Assembly: GCA_036362985.1 (NCBI GenBank) | Contig: JAYGXS010000008.1 | Location: forward strand, 25,578,295-25,642,294 | DNA: 64,000 nt | Origin: Ligula intestinalis | Taxonomy: Eukaryota; Platyhelminthes; Cestoda; Diphyllobothriidea; Diphyllobothriidae | Direction of reading: 5' to 3' | The notes under the pieces: generated by a model | Seen by the model: the letters and a program-made list of their open reading frames with translations, nothing else | Databases searched by the model: none | Told to the model about the DNA's origin: nothing | Program-made: the position numbers and the translations under genes | Part shown: in pieces, positions 33,550 through 45,172 of the stretch | Layout of the letters: each line of letters opens with the position of its first letter | How positions within the stretch are numbered: position 1 is the first letter of the stretch

Positions 33550-34150
33550 ATGCCGACATTTTCGAAGGATGCGTAATCACTCCCGCAAACCAGCATTAAC
33601 ACATGCATGAAAGCTTTCCAGTACAAATGAACAACCTTGAGCTAATGTTTAGTTTTATATGCATATAAAATGCATTAATTGAATAATAGCTACAAATTTG
33701 ACCAATCAATGTAACTATACGATGATATCTTTTTATATTAAAAGAACTTTTTTGTTTCGGAGAATGTTTTTATAGATATTTCAGGTATTGAATTAAAATT
33801 AATTTCAGATCGTCCGACAACGTTTCCACGATTTGCAGCTTTTTCAAGCTTTCTTCCATAAATGTAGCTTCTTTTCGACGTGTATACCAAAACGTCTAAA
33901 ATAAAATACTTCTTGAAAGCATTTACCACGAAAGTGAATTATTTGATATTAGTTCTTATGAAGGTAGCCATCTGAGCCATATTTATAAATTACCCAAAAC
34001 ACCCAAACACATTGTGGGCAAATAAGAACGCCTGTCCCATTAAGATAGACTGCAGAAGAGAGGGATTTTGTATGACCCGAAAATGCACTACGAACTGCGT
34101 TATTCGGAGAGGTGTGACAGCTTTCAATAATTACATTGACCCAATTGCGA
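33550..34150 (+). repeat. Interspersed repeat family R-A, copy 3
   Basis: Shares ATATTAGTTCTTATGAAGGT and the start block AAAATGCCGACATTTTCGAA / CCAGCATTAACACATGC with the copies at 10600 and 15180. Confidence 0.45.
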
Positions 34151-34189
34151 AACACTCGACTTCCTTAGTGAGATTCGAAACCACACGAG

Positions 34190-34400
34190 CACAGCCAACT
34201 TTCTAGCCAGTTGAGCTACGAGGCCCGTACTGGCAGAGGTGGAATTGATAACACTTGGGACAAGTAACCTCACCGTTTACTGTAATGTATGGAATCCACT
34301 AATCCTGCTACAGAAAGCTGTCCAAAAGTCTTCCCCTGCTGGTGTTTGTTCAAATCCCACCGAGGCCGTCGAGGTTTTCACAACTGGGTCAAATTACCTA
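34190..34400 (+). repeat. SINE-2 family, decayed fragment
   Basis: Contains GAGCTACGAGGCCCGT, then CCAAAAGTCTTCCCCTGCTG, a B box GTTCAAATCCCACCGAGGCC and TTTTCACAACTGGGTCAA, in the order of the family 3' part. Confidence 0.45.
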
Positions 34401-34634
34401 CGAATTGCATCGAATAAACTGCGTTTGCATCTGGTCCCGTCCTTGCATAGGCTATTGTGACCGCTCTTAAACAAAACTGATCGCTGATCGAGCATCTCTC
34501 TGGCAAAATAAAACGAGAACGCAGTGCTTATTCGTCTAGTGCAGGGGTCGGCAACCCATGGCTCGCGAGCCATATATGGCTCTTTTGATGATCGCGTATG
34601 ACTCTTCCAGAAACTTCAGATTTTATGATTTGGT

Positions 34635-35265
34635 TACTCTCTAGGGGTCTAAGTAGTGGGTTGTACTCGGATCACTACAATCATCAAGCAAAATCCCAGG
34701 TCGGAAGTTAAAAGAGACAAGTCACCAGAAGAAGTGATTCATTATGAACAGATGTCCCAATTGCTGTTCCAGGTGGTAGTAGCCACTGGCGAAGCCAGGG
34801 CTAGTGTTGATTGCGCCCAGCCAGACCTGAGAGAGCTTGAGACAGTGGTGACAGCTGATTCAGTAGGATTGCGGAGCAGGTTCAATTGTTTTGTTATTGA
34901 TGTCTTGCAAACGCCCGAAAGGATGTCGCCTTCAGAGAATTTTGCTGCATCGGCCGAAAGGTGGAGTATTTAAATGGCCCTAAGGTATTTCGACGCGCCT
35001 GTATGCTCGGGTGAGTGTGCGTGACTGAATAGACTGCGGTCACCAGGGCGGCGGTCTCGGGGCCGCCAGAGAACCGAAGGATAGTGGACGCTCTCGCAGC
35101 GGTTACCGGTTTTCCAGACGCAGCTGCGAGGTCAAGCCTCGGGGGACGGGTGTGTCAGTGAAAGAGAGCATTGGAACAGTTGTTTGTGGCAACACATAAC
35201 TTTGGGACAGCGGGTCTTGGAGAACGAAGGGGGGGACACGCATTGTAGCCGTCCACCTCCACTGA
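34635..35265 (+). repeat. SINE-3 family, longest copy, nested in the hAT
   Basis: The 5' part matches 49950-50240 (tRNA-like start, GATCACTACAATCATCAAGC versus GAGCACTACAATATTCAGG; then GCCTGAGAGAGC-like block) and the 3' part matches 1538-1885 (GCGAGGTCAAGCCTCGGGGG). Presence of both halves at separate loci suggests that this is the fuller unit, about 630 bp. Its flanking duplication was not found. Confidence 0.5.
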
Positions 35266-35723
35266 CGTGCTGCCACCGAGACGCGTATTAGAATCAATTG
35301 AATCTCAACCAATCTCTGGTGTTTCAACATCCCTAGATTTGACCTGGCTGGTCCCTTTCCGGCCTGTCGACAACAATTGCTTTCATTTCTTCCCGCGTCC
35401 CAACAGCGGCGACTACTCACTAAATAACAGACGCCCTACTAAAACACAACAGCCCGCAGACTTAACGTCAGTTTGGTCAAGGTCACGCTGGCGGACAAGG
35501 CTATCTTACGTGCATAGGCCAGCCGACTTTGTTACACATAGTGCCTCGTGTTTATGTCCCCCAGACGGAGCAAACAGTCCATTCGCGAAAACTTGCCTTG
35601 AAAACTAATACATCGATCCTAACATCTGACTGCTTTCTTTCATCAGACAGATCGCACATCTTTGTACGCTACACTCCCTCTCTCTCTCTCATTTGCCAAA
35701 AATTAACCTATGCAACAAATTGT

Positions 35724-37875
35724 ATGTCGAAACGAAAAAGAGATAAGGAGTACCGTACATTTCAGGACGAATGGGCCGAAGAATTTGCCTTTGTGCAGAG
35801 AGCAGATTATGCGGTGTGTATAATTTGCGATGACAAGATTTAATCAATTAAACGGTCGAATGTAATGCGCCACTTCAACACACGCCATGATACGTTTGCA
35901 TCGAAATACCTTGCGGGAGATAGCCGTCAGAAAGCCTGCCAAGATCTAATGGGCGCGATGCAAGGTGACTATAACTCCACGAGCTTTGCTGGATCATTGG
36001 CAATAGTTAGGAACGGAAAAGCATTCACTGAAGGCGACTTTGCTAAGACATTCATGCAGGATGTAACCGATAAACTTTTTGATACAATCGAACATCCATG
36101 TCCCAGGAAGCAATTGAGAAGAAAAAGCAGAAGAAGAAGAAGAAGAAGAAGAAGAAGAAGAAGAATAAGAAGAAGAAAACTCGATCGCTGGGACAATATG
36201 TTTGTTCGCCTGATGTTTCGATATCCGTCGCGGATTCGTCATCAAAGACATGAGTAGGATATCGAAACGTCAGGCAAATAAACATATTGTCCCAGCGATC
36301 GAGTCTTCGTCTTCTTCTCAAACTTTTTGATGATCTTCCGAACAAAAACAAGATAATTAAACGGATACAAAACATCCCTCCGTCGGCAAAAATTGTTCAT
36401 GAGCGAACCACCATGATGGCAACCCACGTGGAAGAAACGAAAATGAAAGGCATAAATACGGCGCCGTTATTTTCCCTGGCTTTGGATGAGTCAACAGACG
36501 TAAGCCATTCGGCGCAGTTCAGTGTGATTGCAAGATATTCTGCTGGTGATACACTGCACGAAGAAAGTCTTGCAGTTCTGTTAATAAAAGGGTCCACAAG
36601 AGGTGAGGATTTTTTCAAGTCTTCCATGGATTTCGCTCAAGAAAAAAAAACTACCAATGGATAAACTTATCTCACTGTGTACTGATGGTGCTCCGTGTAT
36701 ACAGGAGGAAAAACAAAGGATTTGTGGCACTTCGCTGTGAATATGAAAATAAAACCATCCTACGTTTCCATTGTATGCTACACAAGGAAGCTCTCTATGC
36801 TCAGATATGTGACGGGCAGCTTGGCAAAGTGTAGTCGCTGGTCACTTGTGTGATTAACTTTATTGTTGCCCGAGCCTCCAATGATCGACAGTTCAAAACA
36901 CTGCTGGAGGAAATTGGAAATAACTATCATGGTCTGATTTTGCACAGCAAGGTACGTTGGTTGTCAAAAGGGAAGGCGCTTAGCTGTTTTGCAGTTTGCC
37001 TGTACAAAATCCGGACGTTCCTTGGAATGAAGGGCATTGAGCATCGTGAGCTAGACGAAACTGAGTAGTTCCTTATGTTTTACTATTTCGTGGATATAAC
37101 CAAACATCTGAATCAACTTAACGTTAAATCGCAAGGCAATGGAGGTACAGTGTTATCCCTTCAGCAATCCGTGTTTGCTTTTGAAAACAAGCTTGAACTG
37201 TTTATCATGGATTTTGAAACAGATCGATTACTACATTTTGAAAATTTAAGACAATACAAAGATGCATGCACAGTAAGTGAGTCCACGCAAAAGGTTAATG
37301 TCCACCAGCTAGTTGGCTTCACATCCAGTCTCGTACCGTCATTCAAAGCACTCTTTGGAGAAATTCAAGAGCACACTCGGCTTTTTAAGTTCACCACCTA
37401 TTCAACCGAGTGTTCACTGAACTCAGCCGACCTACGTTATATTCTTGGCCTCTCCGTTAGAGATTTTGAAGAATAATTGGCTGACCTTAAAGCCTCAGAC
37501 ATGTGGGTGAATAAGTTTAAGTCAATCAGTGAAGATTTGGAAAGGATCGCATGAAATAAAGCGGAGTTGGCAAGCAAGCACATGTGGAGACAAATTAAAA
37601 AACTTCGACACGAAGAGCAGTTAATGATCAAAACTTTGAACGCACTTCCTGTCACATACCATACATAACAGCGTGTAAGTATTGCTGAATTGACCCTGTT
37701 TGGATCTAAGTATGCATGTGAGCAGTCATTCTCACATCTTAAATACATTAAGTCCACAATAAGATAACGTCTAACGGATGAAAGCCTCCGCACTTGCATG
37801 AAGCTTAACCTCACCAACTACCGATCAGACTTTAAAACCCTCAGCGAATCCATGCAACGCACGAAGTCACATTGA
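35724..37875 (+). pseudogene. hAT transposase pseudogene, ZBED5/GTF2IRD2-like
   Basis: From MSKRKRDKEYRTFQDEWAEE the frame gives a BED zinc finger (CIICDD, then MRHFNTRH after an in-frame TAA at 35841-35843 that splits the finger). After the insertion at 36084-36319 the same frame resumes at KLFDDLPNKNK. Catalytic-type residues are seen in SLALDESTDVSH (Asp near 36485) and CTDGAP (Asp near 36684, after a frameshift); then HCMLHKEAL, VRWLSKGKAL, and the hATC dimerisation block FGSKYACEQSFSHLKYIKS. Further stops occur near 36826, 37065, 37474, 37551, 37666 and 37766. Such transposases cut and paste hAT DNA in the nucleus; this one cannot be made as a whole. Confidence 0.88.
36084..36319 (+). 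mobile_element. Miniature Penelope-like element 2, 236 bp
   Basis: Perfect 12-bp duplication AAACTTTTTGAT (36072-36083 and 36320-36331). Structure: head CATGTCCCAGGAAGCAATTG, (AAG)n, then an inverted pair of about 47 bp (36180-36226 against 36257-36303) built of CTCGATCGCTGGGACAATAT...GATATCC. The right arm reads GAAACGTCAGGCAAATAAAC, the style of a Penelope-like pseudo-LTR end. No protein is encoded. Confidence 0.82.
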
Positions 37876-38759
37876 TAATGAGTATTATAAGAACATTATT
37901 CATAAGAATAAACTCAGAGGCTGATTATACTCGCATTTAATAAAATTTAATTTTAAAATAAACTATATGGCTCTTTCTGAAATATATTTCCAAATATTTG
38001 CTTTCTTGGCTCTTTGAGTTAAAAAGGTTGCCGACCCCTGGTCTAGTGCCTAATTTTATTTTTGCGCATGTAAGGTAGCACGAAAACTGGACCCGCATTC
38101 AAGTCGTAAATTCGTCGGCACCTGGACTTGGGATACCCCAGCGCTACCTGACTTTGTCAGGGCTCCTGCCTGATTACAGGGCAGGGCGTGGCAACCAAGT
38201 AATTATACTGCACCGAAGTTATCTGATGCCAGCCAAGTCCGGCACCTCTTCAAGCTTTCGACTGATGTACTTCTCACCATTCAGGTGAAAAGTGCGAAAC
38301 TTCCCATCAGTGGATTGGCAGTTGGTAAGCAAACGTAAACGTTCGATAAATTCACATCGAGTAAATACAGCTTTATGGGGGAAGGGGGTAGAGGTAAGCA
38401 CATGTTCGTCTTTTCATCCAAGTACATCGCGGGAATATAAATGTCCTGCCCCGGTGACAATTTATCAAAAGCTTACACATGTTTGCCAACTGAATTCAGA
38501 TGAAAATTTGTAAACAAGGTTGCGTGCAAGGCTGTTAGAATGTTTCAGCATAAGTGACCGCATTTTAGATTTCCTATTGTTTACAAAAAATGTGGAGTAA
38601 ATTTCACGAACATTTGGAGAGATCGCATTTGCGCGGCTGCATGCCACAAAAGAGTAATTATGCACTCATCAAACAATGAAAAAAAACACTTACTTAGATA
38701 TTTTAGTAGCAGGTTTGTAGATGATTACAGTACGTAGGCTATAAATACATACCTTTGGA

Positions 38760-39115
38760 ACAAAACAATTTTATTTAACTACAATGTTCAGAAATTATAT
38801 TTTCAATATGATTTCCATTATTTGCAATGCATAATTCGATGCAAGGGTGCAAGTCGGTCACAGAAAAAGGCTCCAGGTTATTTTATCAGTGCGCATAGCG
38901 AGGAGGCGTCAGTATTCACGGTCCAATCAGATAAGACGGAAAATCCATAATTATTGACGCGTTTTCAAGCCATGGCGTGGGACTTTGCACTGCAGCTGCG
39001 CTGAGAGCCTGAGCATTGTTAACTAATCATGGACTCTGCCATCCCAACAAAAATAACATAAATAAATAAAATATTAAAATTCCTATGTACCCAGACTTTG
39101 TGAACACCTTGTATT
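38760..39115 (-). mobile_element. DNA transposon remnant (IS630/mariner-like)
   Basis: On the minus strand 38782-38880 reads HPCIELCIANNGNHIENIIS, then EHCS and a stop, similar to the C-terminal end of a group of IS630-Tc1-like transposases ('RC..NG.H.E'). At 39092-39115 the plus strand reads CAGACTTTGTGAACACCTTG, a typical terminal repeat of such elements. The middle is missing and the other terminus was not found. Confidence 0.3.
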
Positions 39116-40200
39116 AAGCGTATGGCTGATATAGGAAAAGCTTGTTATCGGGGCAGTGAAAAACAGAGGTGGTGGGTGGATGACATAGCACGTAGCCAAG
39201 GCACACCAAACTCCCACTTGCACGCGATACAAAGCTGTATGGGAAAGGTTGGGCATCAATACTCTCAGTCAAGATCCTTCAGTAGATTAAATTGCTCGAA
39301 TTAGGTGGCAAAGACCTTTTTTATGTTGCAGAAGATGAACATTTCCGTCACCCGAACAGGCATGTAGCAATTAAAGCAAAAAGTAATCGTTTTATCGGAA
39401 TCTTTATACATTACTCCCTTACCTACTCGTCTTACGGGGGAAACGCCAATTCTGAGTCTCTAAGTAAAGATTTAGTCAGCTTGAAAATAAACTGTTCAAA
39501 GTCTAAGAGAGTATACACAAAGCGCTGCCAAAAAAACTCGGTGAGGATTGGTAGGCGATTCCCTAAAGAGAAATGCATACCGCGTCATAGTATGATAAAT
39601 AGTAGCTTTTGCTTTAAATTGCCACGTCTGTTAACATCAAAATCATAAGACGTAGCCATGTAGCACTGGTGCCAAGCCGACAAACCGTCACTTGACTGCG
39701 CTCCTCTATCTGCTTCTGGGAAAGCCAGTCACAGGTGCTGCGGGCTGCCATTGGCCAAGCAGTTGACCAAGCGGCCGGTGATTCACTCGCGCATAAAGTT
39801 TATGCATTCAAATCCATAACACGCTAGCAGACAGACGCGCGCACAATGCCTAGACCTGCCGCGTGTTGGGTCTTCAGACCACTTCAGAGTTCCTGTCAAC
39901 AATAAACAACTCCTACCGGTCTTTCATCTTCTCTTCCCACAGGGTCCAGGCGTGATAATTGTAGTGCTCTGAGCGCACTCATGGCTTAAACACCTACAGC
40001 CAGCTATAAAGTGGAACCTCGGTTAACGAGTTTGCGCCGTTCAATATTCGAATTCGTCGTGTGAAATGCTCGTCTTGCGAAACGTAGCCAATAAAATTGC
40101 ATCAGTTCACTGATTGGCTGCACAAGACCAAGGACCTACGCTCCAGTTCTGAAATCATTTCGAATCGGAAAAAGGCCTGAAGAAGCCACCGGTACACCGC
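39116..40200. other. Unassigned; possible LTR-like end near 39660-39950
   Basis: CAATAAACAACTCCTACCGG followed by TCTTTCATC recalls the poly(A) region of an LTR, but no paired repeat was seen. Otherwise nothing was recognised. Confidence 0.25.
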
Positions 40201-43200
40201 GACCACGACCTTAAAAGATTATGATGCAAAACGAGGAACACGTTCAACTGATCTTTTCGAAAAAACTAGCCTTCGTCAGTCCCATAAAGCTGTTTTTTTC
40301 AGCCGGAGTACTATCTCGCGTAACAGCTAAAACATCGGGAACTTGGGGCAGAAGTACTTTTGAGGAAAAAAATGGCAAGACCAGCCTGGAAATATCGAAA
40401 AGAAAGATTATTCACAGGAATACGAGGTTCATGAACCAACCGATAATGCGTCGAACAATGGCCTGAGCATGGCTTACACAGCCGCAGTCAAACGAAGTTC
40501 AAATTCTACCGAAACGGAATTTGCCAAAAAATATGTCACTCAAATTCTTCTACAACAAAGCACAGAGTCTGTTGTCCAAATTAAATGAACTGAAAGTGCA
40601 GATATATGACCTTTTTCCCGACATTATCTCTTGTATACAAACCTGGCTGTCTGAAAACGTGGATGACTGCGAAGTGGCACTACCTGACTTTAATCTGCTC
40701 CAGAGAGATAGAAGAGGGCGCCAAGGAGGAGGAATTATAACTTACGTCAAACATGGACTGCTAGTCTCGGAAAAAACAGAACGGTTTAATTGTAGTACCG
40801 AGGCTATCTGGCTTACTATGAAGGTACCGGAATCACCCAGCCTGGAAGTTCTGACCGTGTACCGTCCGCCTAGACATGATCACGAGGCTGGTCTACTGGA
40901 AGAGTTAGCAAATTAAGCTGCTCGGCCCGACGTCTTGATTATGGGAGACTTCAATGCCCCGCTTATCGCTTGGGGTTCAAAATACGCACGAGGTCCAGAG
41001 CAAGCATTCGACTGGCGTTTATTAGCTCCGACACTTAATGCATATCTCAGTCAACACGTTCTATTTCCCATCGGGGTGCGTGAGGGGCAGCAATCAAACT
41101 GCCTAGACCTGGTACATACGAAATCGCTGGACAGCATTGACGAGGTGCAATCTCTACCTCCTCTAGGTAAAAGTGATCACATCGTACTTAATTGGGACTA
41201 TTCTATATTTTCGGTAGCCGAACAACCCACCAAGGTTAAAAGGAATATTTGGCGTGGTGACTTTGATCAAATGAAGGCCAAAATCAACAACATAAATTGG
41301 GAATTGGATTTTTCCGGCAATATAGCTGATGATTGGGATGGTTCAGTGGGTTATTGCATACGCTCCTGAGAAACTACTGTCCGATTACACGGAAGAAGCT
41401 AAAAAACAAACCTCAGTAGCTGACCCAAGCGCTAAAGAAAGAGATGAATAAAAAGGGGAGATTGCTTAGAAAGTATAGAGCAGATAGAAATCCGGTATCC
41501 CTTTACGCAGAGGAACCTCGTGAAGCGTCTTATCTTCAAAGCGCGCAAAGACTTTGAAAAAGATTTACTTAACCGGCAGTTACAAATCCTTAGCTATTTT
41601 ATGGCTTCTTAAGAAAGACCACACGAAACCGGGAACCAGTTCCCCTTCTGGAGACAAGCGACGGAACAGAAATGAGTGAGGATGGAGCAAAAGCTGAGCA
41701 TCTTTCCCAATTTTTCAAATCGAACTTTACGACTGAAATCAGATTCATACCTCCAAACTATGGCTTAGACGACGGTCCAAAGATTGAAAATGTGGCCTTC
41801 GCCGAAGCAACCATTCTTCAGGAGTTCGTGGCACTAAGCGACTCGAAATCATCCGGTTCCGATGACATTCCGCCTAAATTACTGAAAGAATTTGCTGAGG
41901 AGATAGCCAAACCGGTTTCTATGCTTTTCAGTACCTCGTTTAACGCAGGTTGTTTACCCGCCGATTAGAAATCCGCACGGATCACACCGTTGTATAAAGG
42001 CGGCAGAAAGGTTTCTGCAAACATAAAAGACCAATCAGCCCCATTTCGATCTGTTGCAAGATTATTGAAAAAGAAGTAAAGCGAGAGCTGATGCGTTTCT
42101 TAGAGCAGCATAACCTTCTATCGGATGCGCAACATGGGTTCCGCAGAGGCGGGTCCTGCGTGACGAACCTGCTCTATTGTTTGGAACGCTGGACTCGGGC
42201 AGTTGATGGAGGAAATCCGCTTCATGTAATCTACATCGACTTCAAGATGGCTTTTGATAGCGTCCCACATCAACGACTTCTGCACAAACTCAGCCAAATA
42301 GGTTTTCGAGGATATCTGCTGAAGTGGATTCAAAGCTTCGTACTTGGCCGCTCCCAAACTGTCCATATTGGTGACCAGCAGTCCGCAGACGTTGCAGTCG
42401 AGAGCGGTGTCCCCCCAAGGCTCTGTCCTTGGCCCTATATTGTTCATTATATACGTCAATGACTCCGTCCGTGAACTGGACTTCGATGTGGCTATGTTTG
42501 CCGATGACATTTAGATTTGGAACGTCATCAGCAATTCAGCTGACGAAGAGCGTTTGCAGATAAACCTAAACCATCTTCAAACTTGGTCTCAAGACTGGCT
42601 TTTGCCGTTTAACGGGAAAAATGCAGTATTTTACAAGTTGGCCGACCCAGTTTTCAGAACCCCATGGTTTACAGCCTAAATGGCATCCAACTGCAAGAAT
42701 TGGACGCGCAGAAAGATTTGGGAGCATGGATCTCTACGTCTATCAAGCCCTCGCTGCACTGCGCAAAAGTAGCCAAGTCTGCGATGTCCGTCCTGTATCT
42801 TGTCAAAAGGGCTTTCTGTGCCTTCGATAAAGACTGCTTTACTAAGGTCTTTGGAACACTTACGCGGCCGAAGTTGGAGTTTGAAATCCAAGCATGGAAA
42901 CCCTGGACCGCGAAAGACCTAAATTCCCTCGAGAAGGTCCAAAGGCGCGCGACGAAACTGGTTACCGGTCAGGGCTTTTAACCCTACGGAAGACGTTAAG
43001 CTAATCTCGATATAAATCCGTTAAGTTCCAGATAGCTACGTGGCGATCTGATACAAGCATTTCGTATAATGCGCGGGCAGGACTGTTGTCTTATACCTGG
43101 CGACTTCTTCGAGTTAGCAACAATGATGAACTTAAGAGGGCATCTCTTCAAACAACGCGTAACAGGGGCCAGAATAGACACACGCAAGTTCTTCTTTGAT

Positions 43201-43372
43201 AATAGAAACGTTGAAGCTTGGAATGTTCTTCCCGAGGATATTGTTATGTCCCCATCTGTGGATGCATTTAAGAGAAATTTAGACGTGCATACCCGAATCG
43301 CCCACTGAAATTAGACCTAATGAGGCTTAAATTATATATATGCATACTAATCACTGATTTTCAGTAATATGT
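40201..43372 (+). mobile_element. CR1-type LINE, decayed
   Basis: Contains an ORF2 pseudogene (40521-43308) with endonuclease and reverse transcriptase parts in order, preceded by a short possible ORF1 end (40221-40466). The 3' region ends in AT-rich sequence and is followed by a partial second copy of the same 3' end (43373-43640). Confidence 0.8.
40521..43308 (+). pseudogene. LINE ORF2 pseudogene: APE endonuclease and reverse transcriptase
   Basis: The APE-like endonuclease begins LKFFYNKAQSLLSKLNELKV, has CIQTWLSENVDD (the usual catalytic Glu is Gln here), GRQGGGIITYVK, LIMGDFNAPL and GKSDHIVLNW. The RT part has SSGSDDIPPKLLKEF, DAQHGFRRGGSCVTNLL, VIYIDFKMAFDSVPHQRLL, then after a frameshift GSVLGPILF-like text and the active-site box FADD (about 42499-42510), followed at once by a TAG. 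The C-terminal part ends NLRGHLFKQRVTGAR ... WNVLPEDIVMSPSVDAFKRN. Stops occur near 40915, 41369, 41966 and in the FADD region. In working LINEs this protein nicks target DNA and copies the RNA into it; this copy is dead. The clade (CR1/jockey) is inferred from text and order. Confidence 0.85.
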
Positions 43373-43640
43373 TTGCTTAGAATAACAAGAATATCGAGTG
43401 CCGAATCCACCAAATGTTGTGATCCGAGGCTACGAGCATTTGTAAAACGTTTCCCAATTCAGGCATGGAATGCTCTGCCTGCGGACATTGTCATGTCACC
43501 ATCTGAGCACACGTTTACGATTAAGTCAGACCCATCTGTAGACATGTTTAAGGGTAACGGGTAAAGTTAGACCAAATAGTTACTGCGACGCCGAAAATAA
43601 ACTGCCAGTTGCCGAAAAGAAAATGCGGAATAATCTCATT
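43373..43640 (+). repeat. Second 3' end of the same LINE, in tandem
   Basis: The frame ending AWNALPADIVMSPSEHTF ... VDMFKGNG repeats the ORF2 end 250 bp upstream (AWNVLPEDIVMSPSVDAF), and TTTTCAGTAATATG occurs before both copies (43361 and 43663). This is a short tandem copy or a second 5'-truncated insertion. Confidence 0.65.
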
Positions 43641-43839
43641 ATAAAACATACTACTCGCTACTTTTCAGTAATATGCTTCTTTATAAACAACCGACTAAAT
43701 CTGTTCTGTCAGCTAGAAGCAGACTATTTAACCAAAAAGGGTGCACGATGGGCGCATCGCTGACACTCGGTGACGTTCGCGTGACCTCCGCAATCTCCTC
43801 TTCTAGGGACCCTTGGTATTATGGTGAAAACCACGATGG

Positions 43840-44160
43840 ACTCCCCCTGACATGCTTCAAACACTCTCAGCACAGGCCATCCGAGGTGAATATACTCTGC
43901 ACCCCCCCCCCCCCACCCCCCATGGCCGACAATTTTTTCTCCTTATATCTCTCAAATGGCATTCAGGCCCCTAGACTTCTGAACAATGCCTGAGAAGTTT
44001 TTTCACTGTCGACCCTCCCTGACCCAAATTCAAATTACTGGCACCGCCAATGTTCTGAAATGTTCTGCAGATCATATGCATGGAAAAAACTGTCCTGTAC
44101 CAATAGGGAGTTTAAAGGTATTTACCTATATTTCCCTTAATAAAACCTGACCTGACTCAA
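43840..44160 (+). repeat. LINE 3'-end repeat, copy 2
   Basis: Matches 14230-14530 (CTGAGAAGTTTTTTCACTGTC, CAATAGGGAGTTTAAAGG, TATTTCCCTTAATA) and closes with AAAACCTGACCTGACTC, a short tandem tail. It includes a 13-C run at 43902-43914. Confidence 0.5.
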
Positions 44161-44557
44161 CGGCGAACACAGGTACACACACACATACATGCATTGACAA
44201 CTCGTTAACTACGTGGAAGTTCGTCAATCGAAACAAATTGTCTGCTGGTGGCTCGTTCTTTACCTGAAACGTTCGCAGATAGGGCCGTATGTTACCCGGA
44301 GCTCCACTGTAATGACTTTAGAATTGGCTAGAAATACTGTTTCAACCCTACTATAGAAATCGGTGCGTAGTATTTAACGCCCCTTTTTAGAACTTTTAAG
44401 TGCTTGATGAAATCTTCTTTTCATATTCTAGAAACGAAGGGACACGACGAGAGGTGCATTTTTGCAGCTTCGCTCTATAAAATGTAAATATTGTCGAAGA
44501 AATATGAGGTCTCGCGTTCTATAACTGTTGCTTGTTTTTTGTGTATGCCTTTTATCG

Positions 44558-44591
44558 CTGACGATGGACTCTAGAAGGAGCCCGAAAGCTC
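44558..44591 (+). ncRNA. Hammerhead-like motif of a Penelope-like terminus
   Basis: CTGACGA core, stem II GGACTC/GAGCCC (one A-C mismatch, TAGAAG loop), then GAAAGCTC. It is the same type as 30593-30626: GACTC...GAGTCC then GAAAGC. The following CAGACAAGTAAAGTATG and GGTGATCGAAACGTC look like a Penelope-like pseudo-LTR. Stem I pairs poorly. It lies about 580 bp upstream of the Penelope-like coding remnant at 45173, on the same strand. Confidence 0.4.
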
Positions 44592-45172
44592 AGACAAGTA
44601 AAGTATGATTCCGGTGATCGAAACGTCTTTTACTTCTCGATGAAAATATGACGTTGATTAAGCGTAGTCTGAAGCTATACAGATTTCCCGAGGTCGATTT
44701 ATGAAATTATCGTGGGCGCTGGCATATTTATTCGAGGCAGGGTAAATGTCAAGTCTATTTCTTGTGAACCTAATAAATTATACCAAATTTCTTTCCGTGT
44801 ATAAATATTACACAATTAATGTTACTTAAATACATTAAGTAGTTTGCTATTATTTGGAAATATAGTCAGCGGTGGCCTCAATCAAAATGATCACGTACAC
44901 AATTTAGGACTACTCACAGCTGACCTGCAGAAATGGCGAACACTGCCCGCACGGCAGCTTCGAGGAAGACAATGAACACCTGTCACATTTTGAGTTACCT
45001 TAGAAACTACCTATCTCGCAAAAATGCAAATGCAAGAGAACACTGTAGCGCTGTGTAAAAATTCGCTGCGCCGAACCAGTTGAAGTCCAGTTTTTGTGAA
45101 AATGCATATCTGGACAGTTATATGGAAGCCAACAGAAGAAAACTGAAAGAACAGCCCAAAACCGAAAATGAA

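Larger units (their letters stand above)
34542..38040 (+). mobile_element. Complete hAT transposon, non-functional, 3499 bp
   Basis: Perfect 15-bp terminal inverted repeats (CAGGGGTCGGCAACC at 34542-34556 and its inverse at 38026-38040) are flanked by a perfect 8-bp duplication GTCTAGTG (34534-34541 and 38041-38048). An 8-bp duplication and CAGGGGT ends are hallmarks of hAT elements. GGCTCTTT motifs recur near both ends and could be transposase binding sites. It carries a ZBED-type transposase pseudogene, a SINE-3 copy in its left part and a miniature Penelope-like insertion inside the coding region. Confidence 0.92.

Noticed and set aside
33255..33610. Proline-rich ORFs
   Set aside because: They arise from poly-C tracts and shift frame between tracts.
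34542..34600. Possible LTR start at CAGGGGTCGG
   Set aside because: The inverted copy at 38026-38040 and the 8-bp duplication show hAT termini instead.
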